A stretch of 9,978 nt of DNA from Ktedonobacteraceae bacterium. GTDB lineage: Bacteria > Chloroflexota > Ktedonobacteria > Ktedonobacterales > Ktedonobacteraceae. Position 1 is the stretch's first letter. Each line of letters begins with the position of its first letter. The stretch covers positions 1-9,978 of the forward strand of contig JAFMRP010000097.1 in the NCBI GenBank assembly GCA_017354095.1, read 5' to 3'. The notes beneath the pieces are model-generated. The model was not told where the DNA came from. It did not search any database and saw only the letters and a list, made by a program, of their open reading frames with translations. Below, piece after piece: positions 6,274 to 9,978 of the stretch. The position numbers and the translations under genes were made by a program.

Positions 6274-7559
6274 ATGAAGAGAAACGTAGGCCAGGACCAA
6301 ACGACACGGGCAACAGAACGGGCACAAAGCACAGCTTCAACCGTTCCACATGTCATCATTGTGGGAGGAGGTTTCGGTGGCCTGCAAACCGCGAATGCCC
6401 TGGGGAAACAAGCTCTTCAGATCACAGTTATTGATCAGAATAACTTTCATCTCTTCCAACCAATGCTCTACCAGGTCGCGACTGCCGGACTTTCACCCAG
6501 CGATATTGTCACTCCTCTTCGTGCTCTTCTCGATAAGCAACAAAACACGGATATCCTGATGGCAACCGTTACGGATATAGACACACAGGGACAGCAAGTC
6601 ATCATGGGCGACCATCAGGCGCTGCATTATGACTCCCTCATTCTTGCCACTGGAGCAACAAGTAACGATTTTGGACATCCAGAGTGGGCACGTCTCGCTC
6701 CAGGCATGAAAACACTCGACGAAGCGCTCACTGTGCGACGGAGGATCCTCAGTGCTTTTGAAATCGCGAATCGCACACCTGATCCTGAAAGGCGCAAAGC
6801 CCTGCTGACTTTCGTGTTTGTGGGTGGTGGGCCGACAGGTGTCGAGTTAGCAGGAGCGGTCGCTGAGCTTGCCCATGATACCCTGAAGGGGAATTTCAAG
6901 CATATGAAGCACGCATTGTGCTCGTTCAGGGTTTTCCAAACCTTCTCCTGTGCTTTCTCGTATCGCCCGCCGAAAAGACCCGCAAGAGACTCAAGCAAAT
7001 GGGAGTGGATGTCATCACGGGAGTCCATATCCAACATCTCTGGGAGAGAGGTGTCCAGTTTGGAGAGGAACAGATGGAAACCGAGAACGTCATCTGGCCA
7101 GCGGGAGTGTGCGCTTCGCCGGCCGGGCAGTGGCTCCGGGCCGATGTCGATCACGCCAGACGGGTCAAGGTGCAGAGCGACTTAACGGTGCCGGAGCATT
7201 CAAATATTTTTGTGATTGGCGATACTGTTCTGGTCATCCAGGATGGCAAACCGCTTCCTGGCGTCGCGCAAGTGGCCATCCAAGAAGGAGCGTATGTCGC
7301 GTCCGTCATCGTCGATCGCCTGGTGGGCAAAACGTGCAGGAAGCCCTTTCACTACCGCGATAAGGGGATGCTTGCGACAGTCGGGCATTGCTTCGCGGTG
7401 GTCGATATCGGACCGTTGCGTTTTACAGGCTTCTTCGCCTGGTTGATCTGGCTGATCGTCCATCTCTTGTTCCTGATTGGTTTCCCCAATCGCCTCATCG
7501 TCCTCTTTCAGTTTGCGTGGTCGTACTTTACCTCCCAAAGGAATGCTCGTATCATCTAG
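6274..7559 (+). pseudogene. ndh: Type II NADH dehydrogenase (NDH-2), frameshifted
   Basis: An intact NDH-2 is a single-chain, membrane-associated FAD enzyme that oxidises NADH and reduces quinone without pumping protons. The first frame (from ATG 6274, GAGGTG ribosome-binding site at 6259-6264) carries the FAD motif VGGGFGGLQTANAL (glycines from residue 31), NNFHLFQPMLYQVATAGLSP, and the NADH motif FVFVGGGPTGVELAGAVAEL (around 184). Similarity stops after GNFKH at about 6903. It resumes at once in another frame with YEARIVLVQGFPNLL and runs through VIWPAGVCASP, IFVIGDT, HYRDKGMLATVG and a hydrophobic tail, AWLIWLIVHLLFLIGF, to TAG 7557-7559. The relatives I recall have an IDP-like tripeptide before YEARI, so a small deletion of about 10 bases would explain the shift. 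Without repair, the product would stop at 7183-7185 and lack the quinone and membrane region. It lies 21 bp after zwf and may share its transcript. A sequencing error is the main alternative. Confidence 0.85.
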
Positions 7560-7598
7560 CCTGGAGGTGGCGGTGTTCCAGACGTGTAAAGACCCCAA

Positions 7599-7643
7599 GG
7601 TGTAGTTGTCCCAGTTTGGGGGATCATCCGCAACTTTCGTGCA
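7599..7643 (+). repeat. ISL3 left terminal inverted repeat
   Basis: This end begins GGTGTAGTTGTCCC and finishes CAACTTTCGTGCA. Compared with the reverse complement of 9414-9458 it differs only at repeat positions 7, 15 and 22, all transitions. It is long for this family and is the presumed transposase-binding site. Confidence 0.92.
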
Positions 7644-7670
7644 GGCTCCAACCCACATTCGTAAACAAGA

Positions 7671-9410
7671 ATGAGAAATAAAATTGTTTCAAAAGCTTTC
7701 CAGGTGATAATCTTGTCTCACATTCCTTTTTCTCTTCCTGGTTTTGAAATCCAGCAAGTCATTCCCGTTGAGGGTCAACTTCATATCACGGCAACGGCGA
7801 TACGTGAAGGAGCAGCATGTCCTATCTGTGGCCAGAGCAGCAGGAGTATCCATAGCTGGTATCAGCGTTTTCCTCAGGATCTACCCAGCAGTGGACAAGT
7901 CGTTCGACTCCACCTGCATGTCAGAAGATTCCGCTGCCGGAATAAAGCATGTCCGCGCCAAACGTTTGCTGAGCGCCTCCCAGAGGTGGTCCCCGTTTCC
8001 ATTCAGCGAACCACCCGATTGACGGCCTTGCTCAAAACCATTGCTATTGCGGTCAATGCTCAAGAAGCCTCTCGTTTATTGGCTCATCTTGCGATCCCTG
8101 CCAGTGGTGACACTCTCTTACGCATCGTCAAACGTACACCCCTGCCCATTCCACCTATCCCCAGCGTGATTGGGGTAGACGATTTTGCCCTGCGTCGTGG
8201 CAAGACCTATGGCACGTTGATCATTGATTTATCTACCCATCGCCCAATTGATTTGCTCCTGGAGCGAACAGCCGAAACCCTCTCACCATGGCTGAGAGAG
8301 CATCCCGGGGTCGAAATACTGAGCCGAGACCGCTCAAGTGAATACTCCCGAGGAGCCTCGGAAGGGGCCCCCAAAGCACAGCAAGTCCTTGATCGATACC
8401 ATGTGCTCACAAACATGCACGAGGTCGTCAAACGGGTAATGAGCCGGAAACATGCTCGATTAGTGCAAATGCAAAAAGACTCTGGTGCGACCATCCGTAC
8501 TCGCTTCAAGAAAAAACGAAGTAATGCAGAGATAGCAGCCTCGCAGGTTGCCCGGCTCAAGCGACAAGAGCGTTACGAGGAAGTGCTCGAACTCTATCGA
8601 CGAGGAAAAAGTATTCCTACGATCGCACAGGCTTTGCATATGCACCATATGACTGTTCGTAAATTGATTGCGGCTGGAGCGTTCCCAGAACGCTCAGCTC
8701 ACAAAAGTCGCCGCTTTGTTCGTCTGGAACCCTTTCTTCCTTACCTGGAAAAGCGTGTTCAGGAAGGTTGCGAGAATGCCAACTTGCTCTGGCAGGAAAT
8801 TGGTCAACAAGGGTATACACACGGCTACAAACCCGTCAATACCTGGGTAAGAGAATACCTAGGCAAGCCTGGGCGCGCTTCTTCCGAGCGAGAAAAAGCC
8901 AAACGTCAAGCTTTTTTTGATGCGGTTCAAGCAGAACAAAGAACGATCCCTCAGCCGGAAACAGGAGATCCTGAAATTCCATCGCTGGATGAGAAACCAC
9001 CTATGGAGGTGGATCCTTTAGAATCACCTCGACACCTGACCTGGCTCCTACTTCGGAAGCCAGAGCAACTGACAGCAAAAGAGCAACAGGTGTTGACCTT
9101 CATTTGCCAGGAGCCTGATATCCAGACGACGTATACCCTGGCCCAAAGGTTCTTTCGCATGGTGAGAGAGCGGCAGGCTGATCAACTGGACAGTTGGCTC
9201 GAAGAAAGCCTTTCTTGCGGTCTTCCTGATTTTCGCACCTTTGCGGAAGGCTTGAAACGAGAGTATGCCCCGATGGCCAATGCTCTCACCTTTTTCTACA
9301 GCAATGGTCCCGTTGAAGGACAGGTAAATAGACTCAAGTATGTGAAGCGGAGTATGTATGGTCGAGGCAGCTTTGAACTCTTACGGCAACGTTTCCTCCA
9401 AGCATCCTAA
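7671..9410 (+). CDS. ISL3-family transposase with an internal helix-turn-helix insertion
   Basis: This transposase has 579 residues if the ATG at 7671 is used, longer than the roughly 400-440 usual for the family. The N-terminal zinc finger uses C50, C53, C89 and C94. The DDE catalytic residues are D170 in IGVDDFALRRG, D220 in SRDRSSEY and E549 in NGPVEGQVNRLK, followed by the characteristic KRSMYGRGSF. Between the second D and the E lies an extra block with a helix-turn-helix at about 302-338 (YRRGKSIPTIAQALHMHHMT), and then a charged, proline-rich stretch near 400-450. The ATG at 7671 has little ribosome-binding site. The family-like N-terminus LSHIPFSLPGFEIQQV suggests that GTG 7704 or TTG 7713, the latter preceded by AGGTGA (7702-7707), may be the true start. 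The frame is intact. Confidence 0.93.
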   Translation: MRNKIVSKAFQVIILSHIPFSLPGFEIQQVIPVEGQLHITATAIREGAACPICGQSSRSIHSWYQRFPQDLPSSGQVVRLHLHVRRFRCRNKACPRQTFAERLPEVVPVSIQRTTRLTALLKTIAIAVNAQEASRLLAHLAIPASGDTLLRIVKRTPLPIPPIPSVIGVDDFALRRGKTYGTLIIDLSTHRPIDLLLERTAETLSPWLREHPGVEILSRDRSSEYSRGASEGAPKAQQVLDRYHVLTNMHEVVKRVMSRKHARLVQMQKDSGATIRTRFKKKRSNAEIAASQVARLKRQERYEEVLELYRRGKSIPTIAQALHMHHMTVRKLIAAGAFPERSAHKSRRFVRLEPFLPYLEKRVQEGCENANLLWQEIGQQGYTHGYKPVNTWVREYLGKPGRASSEREKAKRQAFFDAVQAEQRTIPQPETGDPEIPSLDEKPPMEVDPLESPRHLTWLLLRKPEQLTAKEQQVLTFICQEPDIQTTYTLAQRFFRMVRERQADQLDSWLEESLSCGLPDFRTFAEGLKREYAPMANALTFFYSNGPVEGQVNRLKYVKRSMYGRGSFELLRQRFLQAS

Positions 9411-9413
9411 ACA

Positions 9414-9458
9414 TGCACGAAAGTTGCGGATGATCCTCCAAACCGGGACAATTACACC
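9414..9458 (-). repeat. ISL3 right terminal inverted repeat
   Basis: This is the reverse complement of the left end with three transitions; read outward it ends ACAATTACACC. It starts three bases after the transposase stop codon. Confidence 0.92.
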
Positions 9459-9471
9459 CTCAAAGGGATCG

Positions 9472-9504
9472 CTCTAGAGGCACAGGAATGCTGTGCCTCT
9501 AGAG
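9472..9504 (+). other. Perfect 14-bp hairpin between the two mobile elements
   Basis: The arm CTCTAGAGGCACAG (9472-9485) pairs perfectly with CTGTGCCTCTAGAG (9491-9504) around a five-base GAATG loop. It begins 13 bp outside the right ISL3 repeat. There is no T-run downstream and no A-run upstream, so it is not a classical intrinsic terminator, though it could end read-through from the transposase gene. CTCTAGAG is itself palindromic and is present in both arms. It could also be a dispersed palindromic repeat or an end structure of another element. Confidence 0.6.
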
Positions 9505-9570
9505 TGACATCGCAAAACCGTGTGGATGCACGACCGATGGCGAGGGGTTGATTAATAGCTAAAAGGAATA

Positions 9571-9599
9571 TTGACATTTAAGGACATTTATGCTATTCT
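9571..9599 (+). promoter_or_regulatory. Strong sigma-70-type promoter for the IS607 recombinase gene
   Basis: A consensus -35 box TTGACA (9571-9576) is followed after exactly 17 bases by TATTCT (9594-9599), preceded by TGC (9591-9593) as in extended -10 promoters. The expected transcription start falls at about 9605-9607, at the ATG at 9606, so the mRNA would be leaderless. No Shine-Dalgarno sequence is seen before the ATG, which agrees with this. Confidence 0.65.
9573..9590 (+). repeat. Tandem GACATTTA repeat within the IS607 promoter
   Basis: GACATTTA occurs at 9573-9580 and again at 9583-9590. The ten-base period is about one helical turn, and the repeats overlap the -35 box and the spacer. 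Known IS607 recombinases bind short repeats at the element ends, so these may be TnpA binding sites that also repress its own promoter. That role is inference. Confidence 0.45.
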
Positions 9600-9605
9600 C
9601 TTCCC

Positions 9606-9978
9606 ATGAGATTAAGCGCTTATGCCAAACAAATGGGGGTCAGTTACAAAACGGCTTTTCGCTGGTGGAAAGCCGGGAAACTAGACGCCTACCAATTAGA
9701 TACGGGCACCGTGATTGTACGGGAATCTACCCATCAGCAAGAGGCTAGCGGTGTCGCTCTCTACGCGCGCGTTTCCTCGGCAGATCAAAAAGCCGACTTA
9801 GAACGGCAAATGCAGCGGCTCAAGGACTATGCTAGCGCGCGCGGCTATCAGGTGACCAGGACTGTTAGTGAATTGGCGTCTGGACTCAATGATAACCGTC
9901 CCAAGTTCCTGAAGTTGCTCACCGATCCCAGTATCGGGGTAATTGTGATAGAGCATCGGGACCGTGCGACTCGTTTCG
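9606..9978 (+). CDS. tnpA: IS607-family serine recombinase TnpA (3' end outside window)
   Basis: The frame is open from ATG 9606 to the window end (124 residues seen; the full protein is usually about 200). Residues 2-38 form a MerR-like DNA-binding domain (YAKQMGVSYKTAFRWWKAGK) that precedes the catalytic domain, the arrangement specific to IS607. The catalytic domain begins LYARVSSADQKADLERQ with nucleophile S57, followed by SGLNDNRP and EHRDRATRF carrying R120 and R123. The last motif is normally DRLTRF, so A121 replaces a usual leucine. The enzyme would excise and insert its element through a covalent serine-DNA intermediate. A tnpB gene, which encodes an RNA-guided nuclease, commonly follows but would lie beyond the window. 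Confidence 0.93.
   Translation, partial: MRLSAYAKQMGVSYKTAFRWWKAGKLDAYQLDTGTVIVRESTHQQEASGVALYARVSSADQKADLERQMQRLKDYASARGYQVTRTVSELASGLNDNRPKFLKLLTDPSIGVIVIEHRDRATRF

Larger units (their letters stand above)
7599..9458 (+). mobile_element. Complete ISL3-family insertion sequence, about 1.86 kb
   Basis: The element is bounded by 45-bp terminal inverted repeats (42 of 45 positions identical) and contains one transposase gene that ends three bases before the right repeat. This is the normal single-gene layout of ISL3 elements. It lies 39 bp beyond the ndh stop and does not interrupt it. ISL3 elements usually create 8-bp target duplications, but the outer flanks GACCCCAA (left) and CTCAAAGG (right) do not match, so the copy is old or has been rearranged. 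The intact transposase frame and near-perfect ends suggest it could still be active. Confidence 0.88.
9571..9978 (+). mobile_element. IS607-family element, left part only
   Basis: The recombinase gene implies an IS607-type insertion sequence continuing past the window. The left boundary is not defined by the sequence. It must lie between the right ISL3 repeat (9458) and the promoter, and the given start is only the first base of the promoter. IS607 elements lack terminal inverted repeats and usually insert at GG dinucleotides, so no end can be picked by eye. Confidence 0.55.

Noticed and set aside
6900..6910. Programmed ribosomal frameshift in ndh
   Set aside because: No slippery heptamer or downstream pseudoknot was apparent, and residues expected at the junction appear to be missing, which fits a deletion better.
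7560..7598. ISL3 insertion as the cause of ndh inactivation
   Set aside because: The left inverted repeat starts 39 bp after the ndh stop, and the C-terminal NDH-2 frame is complete before it. The frameshift at about 6903 is a separate event.
9411..9605. CRISPR array or guide-RNA gene near the IS607 element
   Set aside because: Only one hairpin and one pair of 8-bp repeats are present, with no spacer-repeat periodicity. Any TnpB guide RNA would be expected beyond the window end.

Overview
All genes supported in this 10 kb bacterial window lie on the + strand. It holds a sugar-phosphate and pentose-phosphate cluster that runs into a zone of insertion sequences. The rather GC-rich metabolic genes, a ferredoxin-reductase/DUF6510 pair, a probable transaldolase-phosphoglucose isomerase fusion remnant and a large helix-turn-helix-bearing ISL3 transposase together suggest a Ktedonobacteria-like Chloroflexota. 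That assignment is inference from gene content only; an actinobacterium or another high-GC soil bacterium cannot be excluded.

Layout. (1) 1-572: the 3' end of a ferredoxin reductase-type FAD/NAD(P) oxidoreductase, coupled by an ATGA overlap to a small zinc-ribbon protein of the DUF6510 type. (2) 656-1306: a convincing beta-phosphoglucomutase of the HAD superfamily. (3) 1307-1709: about 400 bp with no recognisable gene, apart from one possible 64-codon ORF. (4) 1710-6252: transketolase, a gutted remnant of what looks like a transaldolase/phosphoglucose isomerase fusion, a second HAD hydrolase and glucose-6-phosphate dehydrogenase. Transketolase, the remnant and the HAD gene were originally linked by ATGA stop/start overlaps. 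(5) 6274-7559: a type II NADH dehydrogenase broken by a frameshift near 6903. (6) 7599-9458: a complete ISL3-family insertion sequence with 45-bp terminal inverted repeats. (7) 9459-9978: a spacer with a perfect 14-bp hairpin, then the 5' part of an IS607-family serine recombinase gene that runs off the window and has a strong promoter placed as if for a leaderless mRNA.

How the genes work together: Zwf would feed glucose-6-phosphate into the oxidative pentose phosphate branch and transketolase would run the non-oxidative branch. Transaldolase and phosphoglucose isomerase would have linked these to glycolysis, but that gene has lost nearly all its coding sequence here. Beta-phosphoglucomutase would supply glucose-6-phosphate from maltose or trehalose breakdown, and NDH-2 would have oxidised NADH at the membrane.

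I see no clearly new multi-gene system. The most informative observations are the large internal deletion in the tal-pgi locus, the ndh frameshift, and the architecture of the IS607 control region. No tRNA, rRNA or CRISPR array was seen.
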